Positions 32,907 through 41,966 of a stretch of 64,000 nt of DNA are shown here, in pieces; position 1 is the first letter of the stretch, and each line of letters opens with the position of its first letter. The translations under genes were made by a program, and so were the position numbers. The stretch covers positions 2,070,043 to 2,134,042 of the forward strand of contig NC_014378.1 in the NCBI RefSeq assembly GCF_000144695.1, read 5' to 3'. The stretch comes from Acetohalobium arabaticum DSM 5501 (GTDB lineage Bacteria; Bacillota; Halanaerobiia; Halobacteroidales; Acetohalobiaceae). The notes under the pieces were generated by a model. That model saw nothing but the letters and a program-made list of their open reading frames with translations. It did no database searches and was not told where the DNA came from.

Positions 32907-34490
32907 TTACTTAGGATTAGCTAATTCAATATCAATACTCTTACCCTTAATCTGATTATTCTTCATAATCTTGAGTACTTCTTTGGCATACTCTCTTGGA
33001 ACCTCGACAAAAGTAAATTTATCATAAATATCAATTAATCCTACTACATTACCTGGAATACTGGTTTCTCCAGCAATTGCTCCCACAACATCTCCAGGAC
33101 TTACATTCTGCTTGCTGCCTATATTGATAAATAGTCTAACCATACCCGGTTCTGCACCTGTATCTCCAAAGCTTTCTACTTTTTCTGCACCTTCTTGTTC
33201 CTCTCTGTCCATGACTAACTTCAATAGTGCTGCTGCAATATCTATAGAAACATAATCCTCCTCAACTAATTCTTCAATCAGCTTAGTCTCCTGGGCTAGA
33301 TTCTCGTTTTCTAGAATCTCCGATACTCTATCCAACAATAGCTCCATCTTACTCTCCTCTACATCACTAACTGAAGGCACCTGCTTCCGTTCAATCTTAG
33401 TCTTAGCATACTTCTCTATCTTCTTTAATTGATAGATTTCTTTACCTACTACAAAGGTAAAGGCATAACCCTGTCTGCCAACCCGGCCTGTTCTACCGAT
33501 TCTATGTACATAGTACTCTATATCCTGTGGAATATCATAATTGAATACAGCTTCCACATCATCAACATCAATTCCTCTAGCTGCTACATCAGTAGCTACT
33601 AAAGTCTCAATAGTGCCATTCTTAAACTTATTCATCACTCTATCGCGCTGTGGCTGATTCAACCCGCCGTGAATACCATCTACAAAGTAACCACGCGCCT
33701 GGAGTTGAATAGTCAGTTCATCTACCTGCTTTCTGGTATTACAGAAGACAATCGATAACTTCGGATTATAGATATCAATCAGTCGCGATAGAACCTCTAA
33801 TTTATTTCTTCTATTCACTTCAAAATAACCCTGTTCAATATTCGGTACTGTTAACTTCTTATGAACCACCTTAACTATCTCGGGATCAGTCTGATACTTC
33901 TTTCTTAATTTTAAGATAGACTGCGGCATAGTAGCAGAAAAGAAGATTGTTTGTCTCTTCCCTTTAACTCCTTCCAAAATCGTCTCTATATCATCCCTAA
34001 AGCCCATATTCAACATTTCATCGGCTTCATCTAAAATAACCATCTTTAAATTATCAAACTTTAAAGTACCCCGTCTCATATGATCCATGGTACGACCTGG
34101 AGTACCTATTACAATCTGCACCCCCTTCTTTAAAGCCTTAATCTGGCGCTTAATCGACTGTCCGCCATAGACTGGTAAAGTCTTAATCTTCCTTTTATAC
34201 TTAGCCAGACGTCCTATTTCCTCAGACACCTGAATAGCTAATTCTCTAGTGGGACAGAGGACCAAAGCCTGTACGCTTTTATCATCAGGATCTATCTTCT
34301 CTAGAATCGGAATTCCAAAGGCAGCTGTCTTTCCAGTACCAGTCTGCGCCTGTCCTATTACATCTTTTCCTGCCAGCAGGTGAGGAATTGCTTCTGTCTG
34401 AATCGGTGTAGCTTCCTCAAACCCCATATCCTCAACTGCTTTAGTTATTTCGTTAGATAAATTCAATTCTTCAAATTGCTTCTTTTTCAT
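32907..34490 (-). CDS. DEAD-box RNA helicase (CshA/DeaD type)
   Basis: About 527 aa ATP-dependent RNA helicase. Motifs in order: Q-motif TPIQTEAI, Walker A AQTGTGKT, PTRELA, DEAD, SAT, HGG, RGIDV and HRIGRTGR. The C-terminal third ends in a DbpA-like RNA-binding domain (about 450-525). It probably unwinds rRNA or mRNA in ribosome assembly, cold adaptation or decay. Starts at GTG 34502 and ATG 34490 are both possible; neither has ideal spacing from GGGAA. Monocistronic, beside repeat R1. Confidence 0.94.
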   Translation of the reverse strand: MKKKQFEELNLSNEITKAVEDMGFEEATPIQTEAIPHLLAGKDVIGQAQTGTGKTAAFGIPILEKIDPDDKSVQALVLCPTRELAIQVSEEIGRLAKYKRKIKTLPVYGGQSIKRQIKALKKGVQIVIGTPGRTMDHMRRGTLKFDNLKMVILDEADEMLNMGFRDDIETILEGVKGKRQTIFFSATMPQSILKLRKKYQTDPEIVKVVHKKLTVPNIEQGYFEVNRRNKLEVLSRLIDIYNPKLSIVFCNTRKQVDELTIQLQARGYFVDGIHGGLNQPQRDRVMNKFKNGTIETLVATDVAARGIDVDDVEAVFNYDIPQDIEYYVHRIGRTGRVGRQGYAFTFVVGKEIYQLKKIEKYAKTKIERKQVPSVSDVEESKMELLLDRVSEILENENLAQETKLIEELVEEDYVSIDIAAALLKLVMDREEQEGAEKVESFGDTGAEPGMVRLFINIGSKQNVSPGDVVGAIAGETSIPGNVVGLIDIYDKFTFVEVPREYAKEVLKIMKNNQIKGKSIDIELANPK

Positions 34491-34647
34491 ATTTAATTTC
34501 ACTTCCCTTTTAATAAATACAGCCGCCCATCATAAATAAGGACAACTACTTGATTATAACAGTTAATTGAGCAAAAGAAAAGCTTTTTATTAGTTTTTTC
34601 AATATTACTCCTGATTATTCCCAATATTATATCTGTAAAGTACAACT

Positions 34648-35110
34648 TTATTGATATATTGTGTCACTCTCCAATGTTCTCGCATATACCTCTTATTTGT
34701 AATTGCCTAGCATAATAAATATACGCATTCATGATATTACGGGAATAGTCAATATGTATCCGCCGCTTGCCGCTCATTCGGCCTCCTGCCTCATTCGCTC
34801 TCAAAAACTGACTCTCCACCAGTCCATGGTTCCGAGTCAGTTTTAAGAGTCGCTCTGGACACATATTGACTATTTGTAGCACAGAAATTTCATTAATATA
34901 GTTTTAAACGCTTCCTCCGATAATTTTACATAATTATTGTTGATATATTTCAAAAAGCAACTTAAAGCAGCCCCAAATAAAAGAATTATTAGCATATAAA
35001 ATAGAAGTTTTAATTTATAGCTCTAAGTATAATTTATTGCTAATTAATAAGGGCTGATTTTGGCAGCGTTTGAAATATATCAACTCTTAGATGACACAAT
35101 ATATCAATAA
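34648..35110 (+). repeat. Palindrome-rich repeat R1
   Basis: 463-bp intergenic element bounded by 19-bp inverted repeats TTATTGATATATTGTGTCA (34648-34666) and complement (35092-35110). Inside are two further inverted pairs. One is an AGTCAATATGT arm pair around a GACTC/GAGTC hairpin (about 34749-34875). The other has 16-bp perfect arms at 34939-34954 / 35069-35084. No credible ORF. Copies R2 (inverted) and R3 are near the right end of the window. It fills the gap between the helicase and ATPase genes. Confidence 0.85.
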
Positions 35111-35213
35111 ATAACCTGAAATTAGTATACTGTTAATCCAGCTAACACACTATAATATAAAGAATAAAAATTAACAGAATAATAAAATCAATAAAAAAGG
35201 CAGGTGAAAAAGT

Positions 35214-37943
35214 ATTAATTTCTACCAACAACAGGTTAAAGAGGTCTTTGCAGAACTTAATACCAGTAAAGAAGGCTTATCTAATGAAGAAGCACAGAAA
35301 AGACTGAACAAATACGGCGAAAATGAATTAAAAACCTCCGAAGGAACACCTAAGTGGGTTTTATTACTCTCTCAATTCAAAGATGTCTTAACAATAATGC
35401 TGGTAGTAGCTTCCGGAATGTCACTACTCATCGGAAATTACCGTGATGCTCTTGTCATGTTGGCTATTGTATTTATTAACGTAGTAATCGGCTTCTTTCA
35501 AGAATTCAAAGCTGAAAAGATAATGGCTTCATTAAAGAAATTAGTCCAATCTCCAGCCAAAGTTTATCGGGATGGAGAAATTACAGAACTAGCCCAGCAG
35601 AAGTTAGTCCCAGGTGATATAATCAGTTTGGAAGAGGGAGATAAAGTCCCGGCTGATCTAAGAATAATAGAATCATATAATCTAAGAACCAATGATGTAG
35701 CCTTAACAGGAGAGTCAATGCCTCAGGAAAAACATAGCAATCAGATTAATGAGGAAGCTTCACTTGGAGACCGCAGCAATATGGCCTATATGGGCACTAA
35801 TGTTGCTTCCGGCTCAGCAACAGGTGTAGTTACAGCTACAGGAACAGAGACAGAAATGGGCAAGATCGCTTCCTTAACACAGGAAGAAGAAAGATCCCAA
35901 TCACCTCTCCAGCAGGAATTATCAGTAGTTGCTAACCGATTAGCAATCTTTGCTCTTATAATCGGTATCCTGCTCTTTGGTGTTAGTATCTACCGGGGAC
36001 TGGATCTTTATTATGCTCTAATCTATGGCCTAGGCATAACTGTTGCTATCGTTCCTCAGGCCCTTCCTATGCAGGTTACTGTTGCTCTCTCTCAAGGAAT
36101 AGCTAAGCTATCCAAAGAGAATGCCGTAATTAAAAAACTCTCTTCCGTTGAAACTCTAGGTTCAACAAATATAATCTCTACAGACAAGACCGGTACTCTT
36201 ACCAAGAATGAAATGACTGTTAAGAATCTCTGGTTTGATGGCCAGGAGTATGAAGTTACAGGCCTTGGTTATAAGCCTGAAGGAGATATCTTAAATCAGG
36301 ATGGTAATCCTGTAAGCGAAGAAAAGAAAGATGAATTAGAGATAATGCTTGATGCTGGAACTATGGCTTCAAATGCTGAGATCCATCCTCCTGATGAAGA
36401 TAATCCCAGCTGGTATCCAATAGGCGATCCTACTGAAGCAGCTTTGATTACACTCTCTACTAAACTAGGAACTCGATCTCCTAACGAAGATGAAGAGAAT
36501 CCTGAACTCCATGAATTCAGCTTTGATTCAGAACGCAAGAGAATGAGTTCGATAAGAAAGTTTGAAGATGGTAAATTTTTAACTATGAAGGGAGCCCTAA
36601 ATAGTGTTCTTTCAATTACAAAGTATATCTATCGAGATGGTGAGAAAGTAGAAATTACTGAAGAAGATAAGCAGAGGTTAAATGAATTAAATGAAAAGTA
36701 TTCCAATAACGCTATGCGGGTTTTGGCCATTGCCTACCGCCAGCTTGGTCCTGATGAAACTGACTATGTTATCGAAGAGATCGAACGAGATGTTGTCTTT
36801 TTAGGACTAGTAGCCATGGTTGATCCACCTAAAGAAGGTGTTAAAGAAGCAATTGAAGATGCCCACAAGGCCCATATTAACACCTATATAATGACTGGCG
36901 ACCATGCCATAACAGCAAAAGCTGTAGCAGACGAGATCAATCTAGGTACTGATAAAGAAACACCGGTTATTACTAGCCAGGACCTACAGCAGATCTCTGA
37001 TGAAGAACTAAAGAATAGAATGAATAAAAATGAATCCATAATCTTCTCCCGAGTATCTCCTGAGGATAAATTAAGGATTGTCAAGAATCTAAAAGCTCAA
37101 GATCAGATCGTCGCCGTTACCGGAGATGGTGTCAATGATGCTCCCGCATTGAAAAGTGCCCATATCGGCGTTGCCATGGGACAGATGGGAACCGATGTAT
37201 CAAAAGAAACAGCGGAGATGATTCTTTTAGATGACAGCTATCCCACACTAGTCCATGCCATCAAAGAAGGTAGAAAAATCTATAATAATCTTAAAAAGAC
37301 AGTACTTGCTTCTTTAACTAGTAATGGAGCTGAATTATCAATTGTCTTATTAGGCTTGATTGGAGCAGCAGTCTTCGGCTGGCCGATTCCTATTTTAGCT
37401 ATTCAGATTCTCTCTATTGATCTATTAGCAGAGATACTACCACTGACAGCCTTAACCTTTGATCCTGCTTCCGAAGAATTAATGACTACTCCTCCGCGGG
37501 ATCGGGATGAGCATATTATCAATAAAAGCAGTACTATTGAAGTTGTTTTCTTGGGGGTTCTGATGGGAGGACTGGCTTTTATAAACTACGGCCTTTTTGT
37601 AACTAGTATTGAAAATAAACTTACAGAAAGCCATACCTTATATTCCCGGGCCACTACAATAACCTATTTAACTATTGTTGTTTGCCAGCTCTTAAATATA
37701 CTCTCCCATAGGTATAAGTTTACAAGCCTCCTTAATGCAAATCTATTCAGCAATAGAAAGATGATCTACTCAATCATCATTTCTATTGTTTTAGTCTTAG
37801 GTGTAGTCTACATTCCTGGACTTAATTCTTATCTTGATTTTGCTCCAGTCCCTATCCAGGATTGGATTAGAGTTTTATCAGCAGGTGGAGTCTTTCTATT
37901 AGCCTTCGAAGGAATAAAGTGGTATAGGAGAAGAAACATTTAA
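35214..37943 (+). CDS. P-type cation (Ca2+-type) ATPase, ATT start
   Basis: 909 aa P2-type ion pump. Order: N-terminal cation-ATPase domain (1-60), TM pairs, phosphorylation motif DKTGTLT, nucleotide-binding KGA, TGDGVNDAPAL hinge, C-terminal TM bundle. The conserved N-terminal domain (EVFAELNTSKEGLSNEEA) is in frame upstream of the first ATG (35397). The only candidate start there is ATT 35214, with AGGTGA six bases upstream and an in-frame TGA just before. Probable Ca2+ or monovalent-cation export; the exact ion is uncertain. Monocistronic. Confidence 0.9.
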   Translation: MNFYQQQVKEVFAELNTSKEGLSNEEAQKRLNKYGENELKTSEGTPKWVLLLSQFKDVLTIMLVVASGMSLLIGNYRDALVMLAIVFINVVIGFFQEFKAEKIMASLKKLVQSPAKVYRDGEITELAQQKLVPGDIISLEEGDKVPADLRIIESYNLRTNDVALTGESMPQEKHSNQINEEASLGDRSNMAYMGTNVASGSATGVVTATGTETEMGKIASLTQEEERSQSPLQQELSVVANRLAIFALIIGILLFGVSIYRGLDLYYALIYGLGITVAIVPQALPMQVTVALSQGIAKLSKENAVIKKLSSVETLGSTNIISTDKTGTLTKNEMTVKNLWFDGQEYEVTGLGYKPEGDILNQDGNPVSEEKKDELEIMLDAGTMASNAEIHPPDEDNPSWYPIGDPTEAALITLSTKLGTRSPNEDEENPELHEFSFDSERKRMSSIRKFEDGKFLTMKGALNSVLSITKYIYRDGEKVEITEEDKQRLNELNEKYSNNAMRVLAIAYRQLGPDETDYVIEEIERDVVFLGLVAMVDPPKEGVKEAIEDAHKAHINTYIMTGDHAITAKAVADEINLGTDKETPVITSQDLQQISDEELKNRMNKNESIIFSRVSPEDKLRIVKNLKAQDQIVAVTGDGVNDAPALKSAHIGVAMGQMGTDVSKETAEMILLDDSYPTLVHAIKEGRKIYNNLKKTVLASLTSNGAELSIVLLGLIGAAVFGWPIPILAIQILSIDLLAEILPLTALTFDPASEELMTTPPRDRDEHIINKSSTIEVVFLGVLMGGLAFINYGLFVTSIENKLTESHTLYSRATTITYLTIVVCQLLNILSHRYKFTSLLNANLFSNRKMIYSIIISIVLVLGVVYIPGLNSYLDFAPVPIQDWIRVLSAGGVFLLAFEGIKWYRRRNI

Positions 37944-37958
37944 GAATTATTAAAAAAT

Positions 37959-38030
37959 ATCGGCATTCAGCCAGAGGGAGCCCCGCAGGAATTGCTTTTA
38001 GAGTGCGAGCCCGTCTGGTTTTCTGCCGAT
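37959..38030. terminator. Large composite hairpin between convergent genes
   Basis: Outer stem ATCGGCA / TGCCGAT enclosing CCAGA / TCTGG and a GC-rich interior, unusually long for a simple terminator. It lies between the ATPase and YeeE genes; probably a bidirectional terminator, possibly another RNA structure. Confidence 0.5.
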
Positions 38031-38036
38031 AAAATT

Positions 38037-38591
38037 CTATAATCCTAATCTCTCAATTACTCCTAGAATTGTAATTAGGATAATTACAACTGAAATAATA
38101 ACCCACCAGTGATTAACTCCCAACATTTCTGGAATAGTAAGTTCATCAAATTCAGTTTTAGTCAATACAGTATCATTAATCAAAGGATAAATTAAACTAA
38201 ATAACCAGACTCCTATTGTTATTCCTAATATACCAAATAATCCATCAATAGCCCCTCTTCCAGAAGCACCAACTACTGTCCCGGGGCAATAACCTAAAAT
38301 TCCAAAACCAATGCCAAATATCAACCCCCCACAAACAGCAGTCCAGAGGGAACCAGAACCAGGATGTAATTCAACTAATTCTTTTTCTCTAAGAAAATAA
38401 ACTCCAATCATTCCAGTAATAATAGCACTAGAAACAACCTTAAACATTGTAAAGTCTCTAAGTAATAACTGGCCAATTATAATCTGATAATTAGTAAGAC
38501 CAGCCTTTTGAAGTAAAAAACCAAATATAATTCCCATTACTAAACCCAAAGCAAGTTGTAATTTATCCTTATTATGAAGGTCAGTTAACAT
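38037..38591 (-). CDS. YeeE/YedE-family transporter half (GYCPGT type)
   Basis: 184 aa membrane protein with four to five helices and the YeeE motif GILGYCPGTVVGASGRG. It is one half of a split YeeE/YedE (sulfur transport, DUF395-type) carrier; TsuA-like relatives import thiosulfate and others are tied to selenium or sulfur metabolism. It follows the other half by 12 bases in one operon. Conserved Cys in GYCPG is the likely ligand relay. The substrate is not proven. Confidence 0.87.
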   Translation of the reverse strand: MLTDLHNKDKLQLALGLVMGIIFGFLLQKAGLTNYQIIIGQLLLRDFTMFKVVSSAIITGMIGVYFLREKELVELHPGSGSLWTAVCGGLIFGIGFGILGYCPGTVVGASGRGAIDGLFGILGITIGVWLFSLIYPLINDTVLTKTEFDELTIPEMLGVNHWWVIISVVIILITILGVIERLGL

Positions 38592-38603
38592 AAGCTCCCT
38601 CCT

Positions 38604-39101
38604 TTAAAAAGAATAAAGAATGAATGCTGAAGCAACTCCACCAATAAAGAAAAATATAAAAGTAATCCAGCTAATAACTGCTAACTGTAGAGTACCACTT
38701 ATTCCATGGCCACTAGTACATCCTCCGGCCCATCTAGCTCCAAAACCTATAAATATTCCACCAATTCCAGCTAATATCCACCTAAATAATTTTGAACTAC
38801 CAAACTGTTGGTTCCAAAAAGCAGGAATCGAAACTAGCCTAAAGTCTCCTGATAACTGTACAGATATAAAAGCACCTATTGCTATTCCTAATACAAACGT
38901 CCATCCCCAATCTATAACAGGGGGGTATTCTTCATAGTATTTTCTTTCTAATGCCTTATCTCCTCTGAAGAACTTCTCTATTATTCCCGCTGTTCGAACG
39001 AAAGCAGTAGAAACACCAATTGTTTTATTCGATAACAGAAAAGTTAACCAGCTTAAAATACCAATTCCAGCCCCTACTAAATAAGGAGACCAATTACTCA
39101 T
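38604..39101 (-). CDS. YeeE/YedE-family transporter half (GGCTSGHG type)
   Basis: 165 aa with about five membrane helices and the signature GARWAGGCTSGHGISG. It is first gene of a two-gene operon with its partner half, together equal to a full YeeE/YedE transporter with the two conserved cysteines on separate chains. Probably carries thiosulfate or a similar sulfur species into the cell, in keeping with the sulfur genes elsewhere in the window (inference). Good ribosome site (AGGAGG). Confidence 0.87.
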   Translation of the reverse strand: MSNWSPYLVGAGIGILSWLTFLLSNKTIGVSTAFVRTAGIIEKFFRGDKALERKYYEEYPPVIDWGWTFVLGIAIGAFISVQLSGDFRLVSIPAFWNQQFGSSKLFRWILAGIGGIFIGFGARWAGGCTSGHGISGTLQLAVISWITFIFFFIGGVASAFILYSF

Positions 39102-39254
39102 TTATATCCTCCTTTTTTACTTGTTATAAGTTATAGATTTATTTTTCGAAAAAATGAAATTATTATGTATGTTTACTAAAAATTATGTTGTACATGTTTC
39201 TTCTTTATTTCAAGCATAATATTAAATAGAAATGAAGAAGGAAGGGATCTTGGA

Positions 39255-40370
39255 ATGAAACAAAAAAAGATATCACTATTCCAATATAGTGCGTTATTAA
39301 TAACTTTTCTGTTAGGAACTATTATAATAATCTGTCCTGAAGTAATAATTTCAGATCAGCTTGGCTGGCTAACAGATATTACTGCCATAGCTTTATCTTT
39401 TATTTCAATTTTATTGTTAACAGCCCTGCATCAACCTCTATTTGACAGTAATATCGTTGAAATAGCCAATCAGGTAGGAGGAGTCTGGTTCAGAATTGTT
39501 GTAGGCATTCTCTACATTATCTATGTCCTACATTTAGGCGCTCTAAATTTAAGACTTATTGGAAATTTTCTCTCTACTACAATCATGTCCAACATGCCTA
39601 TATTAATATTTACATTTACTCTCACCCTTGTAAGTGCCTATGCGGTAACAATGGGAATTGAAACTATTGCTAGAGTTGGACAGGTGATTCTGCCGGTAAT
39701 TTTACTGATCTTTACTTTACTACTGATCCTAGCAATCCCTGATTACGACCCCAGCAACTTACTACCATTAAAACTAAAGACTAAAAATTTATTACAGGGA
39801 GGATATCTCATCTGGGCCTTCCCTTTAGGGAACTTAATCTTGTTTTCTTTTTTATTTCCTTACGTTAGGCTACAATCAGAAAAGAGTAAAACAAAACAGT
39901 ACCTTCTTTATACCAGCATAGCTCTATTAATAAGTGGAGTAATATTAACTCTAAGAACTCTAACTCTAACAATGGCATTTGGAGCTGACCTCGCATCTTC
40001 TTTTACATATCCTGTTTTTAGTATGGTAGGTATTATAGAAATCGGCGATTTTCTTGAACGACTTGAATCTGCTTTTTTAGTAATGTGGATTGGAACAGCT
40101 TTTATTACAATCTTATTCTGTTACTGGACTGCAGTTGAAGCAGTAGGTACTTTGGTTAGGTCAAAAAATAAAAAAAGTTTTATAATCCCCATCGGAATTA
40201 TCATGGTCAGTTTATCCCAAATTCTGTTTAAAAATTATAGTGAACAGTATCAATTCACATTACATACTTGGCCCCATTATGCAGCTATTTTCTTATTAAT
40301 AATTCCAGTGATAATTCTATTACTTTTATTACTTAAGAAAATTAAGAACAACATTAAAGACCGGCAGTGA
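39255..40370 (+). CDS. GerAB-type spore germination permease
   Basis: 371 aa integral membrane protein with about ten hydrophobic helices, of the GerAB/amino-acid-permease-like germinant receptor B family (start QYSALLITFLLGTIIIICPE, and GGVWFRIVVGILYIIYV). In the spore inner membrane it senses or binds germinants with A and C subunits. AAGGAAGGGA lies upstream of the ATG, and a CATAATA that could be a sigma-G -10 lies about 35 bases upstream. No A subunit is nearby, and the C subunit is convergent. Confidence 0.9.
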   Translation: MKQKKISLFQYSALLITFLLGTIIIICPEVIISDQLGWLTDITAIALSFISILLLTALHQPLFDSNIVEIANQVGGVWFRIVVGILYIIYVLHLGALNLRLIGNFLSTTIMSNMPILIFTFTLTLVSAYAVTMGIETIARVGQVILPVILLIFTLLLILAIPDYDPSNLLPLKLKTKNLLQGGYLIWAFPLGNLILFSFLFPYVRLQSEKSKTKQYLLYTSIALLISGVILTLRTLTLTMAFGADLASSFTYPVFSMVGIIEIGDFLERLESAFLVMWIGTAFITILFCYWTAVEAVGTLVRSKNKKSFIIPIGIIMVSLSQILFKNYSEQYQFTLHTWPHYAAIFLLIIPVIILLLLLLKKIKNNIKDRQ

Positions 40371-40563
40371 ATGAAAGGGGCTGTCGCATTAATTCTGATA
40401 TTTGAGGTATAGGCCAGTCTAACACTTGTCCAAAGCTCAAATAAAAGCTAATCAACGTTAAAACTAATACTGCTACAAAAGAATTATAATCTTTTTTGAA
40501 GAAGAGCGAGATTACTTCTTTAATATTAAAATAATAAATTATTATAAGTATAATAACTAACAT
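40354..40563 (-). CDS. Small membrane protein of the germination cluster
   Basis: 69 aa with two hydrophobic helices (MLVIILIIIYYF and FVAVLVLTLISFYL). The start is ATG 40563 behind GTAGGGGGG, 10 bases after the GerAC-type stop, so it is in an operon with that gene. Its 3' end overlaps the end of the convergent GerAB gene by 17 bases. Small helpers of this size are common in ger operons; no specific function known. Confidence 0.6.
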   Translation of the reverse strand: MLVIILIIIYYFNIKEVISLFFKKDYNSFVAVLVLTLISFYLSFGQVLDWPIPQISELMRQPLSFTAGL

Positions 40564-40573
40564 GTTAACCCCC

Positions 40574-41806
40574 CTACTCAAAAATTGGTTTATGGATTTT
40601 GCCCACCTGTTTTAAAATAGATTCAACCTCTACTTTGAAGCTTAGATTACTAAAGTTCTTTTCCCAATCCTGCTTCAACTTTTCCCAAGTAGAGGGGCTT
40701 TTCTGTTTGACAATTCCTTTTAAACCAAAGATATCACTCTGCAACTGCTGAGACTTCTTTATAGTTGATATAATTTCTTTTTTTACTGCTTCTTCTTTTA
40801 AACTTTCTATTTTATTAGCTGTTAAAAGTGAAGTTTGACTTATTTCTGAATCTTGTTCTGCTAATCGAGACAGCTCTTTTATGCTTATTAAAAAAGTTTT
40901 AGGATTAGCAGAATCCCATTTAATCTCTATCTGAGAATTATAAGTGTCCAGACTAACCGGACTATTATGTCCAGACAGAAAAAGATCCATACTGTGTAAT
41001 TTAATTTCATCAATTATCCGCATATATCCTCTAGTTTCCTCAGGAGTTAAAGAACCAATAAGTTTATCCTTTTTAAATACAGCAGCTCCTTCCATTTTAA
41101 GAACCTTCTTTAATCCATCTTCTTTGTCTGTCTTCCCTTCACTCGATGAAGAACTCTCCTGACCTTCCTTTACTGGTTCAGCACGAACAAGCTCTAACTT
41201 TCCCAAAACAACTTCCTGATTACCAGAAGCAAGCCTAGCCATTACTTCTTTTAAATTTAAGTTATATGCTTTTGACCAGTCAGCTATATTCTTTATAAGA
41301 CCATCAATTTGATCTGCTACAGGTTCTTTTTTCTCCTCAGGAGAATGTTTTAGAATCTGCCAGGCTTTATCCGTAGCTGTAATGACATTACTAGTTAATC
41401 TAATTTCTTCATTTCGGGCCAAAAAATCAACTACATCTCCTATACCTGTCCTACATAGTTTATTTCCCAGTACAAAAATATCACAATGAGACCAGATAAG
41501 AAGCCAGGAAGTCTTAGCGCGTATTTCTTTTACAGCTTTCTCAATCGTTTCACCTTCTGCTTGACCAACCCAAATAGCAGAACCCGGCCCAGGTGCATTA
41601 GCAGGTTCTCCCCCTTGACCAGTAGAAGGTTTTAAGATATGAACAGTAACTTTATACTCTCCATCAGCAGTTAAATCAATCCCCATTAAATTGATAATTC
41701 CCAGATTATTTAATTCCTTCTGTCCTACACAGCCTCCAAGTGAAAAAAGCAGTATTATAAGTATTATACTAATCACTATCTTTTTTATCCTTATCGACTG
41801 CTCCAT
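40574..41806 (-). CDS. GerAC-type germinant receptor lipoprotein
   Basis: Ger(x)C family protein, about 410 aa. Signal sequence with lipobox SLGGC at about residue 25, then family start QKELNNLGIINLMGID and the C-terminal domain. It is anchored to the spore inner membrane as receptor subunit C. The start is ATG 41806 (MEQSIRIKK) with AGGAGGG six bases upstream; the longer frame is not supported. An IS605-type element is inserted 43 bases upstream and may have removed its promoter. It is convergent with the GerAB gene, an unusual split. Confidence 0.9.
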   Translation of the reverse strand: MEQSIRIKKIVISIILIILLFSLGGCVGQKELNNLGIINLMGIDLTADGEYKVTVHILKPSTGQGGEPANAPGPGSAIWVGQAEGETIEKAVKEIRAKTSWLLIWSHCDIFVLGNKLCRTGIGDVVDFLARNEEIRLTSNVITATDKAWQILKHSPEEKKEPVADQIDGLIKNIADWSKAYNLNLKEVMARLASGNQEVVLGKLELVRAEPVKEGQESSSSSEGKTDKEDGLKKVLKMEGAAVFKKDKLIGSLTPEETRGYMRIIDEIKLHSMDLFLSGHNSPVSLDTYNSQIEIKWDSANPKTFLISIKELSRLAEQDSEISQTSLLTANKIESLKEEAVKKEIISTIKKSQQLQSDIFGLKGIVKQKSPSTWEKLKQDWEKNFSNLSFKVEVESILKQVGKIHKPIFE

Positions 41807-41848
41807 ATTTTTCCCTCCTGGCATTTTGATAAGGTAAGGGAACTCTAA

Positions 41849-41966
41849 GTGAACCACCTCCGAGACAAGCAACGGAGGCTTCTCACTACTTTACATATAC
41901 TAAAATAGCTATATGTTACTAGGTGAGTTTGAACGAAGTTTAGTAATTAAGTTTTTGCACCTATTA
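41849..41966 (-). ncRNA. Predicted guide-RNA region of the second TnpB
   Basis: Non-coding stretch from the tnpB stop to the GTTCAC end, with an AGCTATAT-rich stem and the CCTCCG/CGGAGG terminal hairpin. By family rule it should be the omegaRNA scaffold; the guide would begin TTAGAGTTCCCTTACC. Inferred only from position. Confidence 0.5.

Noticed and set aside
34664-34882. 72-codon open frame on the minus strand
   Set aside because: It lies wholly inside palindromic repeat R1, has no ribosome site, and is an effect of the repeat arms.
35397-35399. ATG 35397 as start of the P-type ATPase
   Set aside because: It removes a conserved 61-residue N-terminal domain that is in frame and has a ribosome site.
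40944-41162. Plus-strand frames opposite gerC, mscS, MCP, sufC and similar
   Set aside because: Shadows of well-supported genes without ribosome sites or family features.
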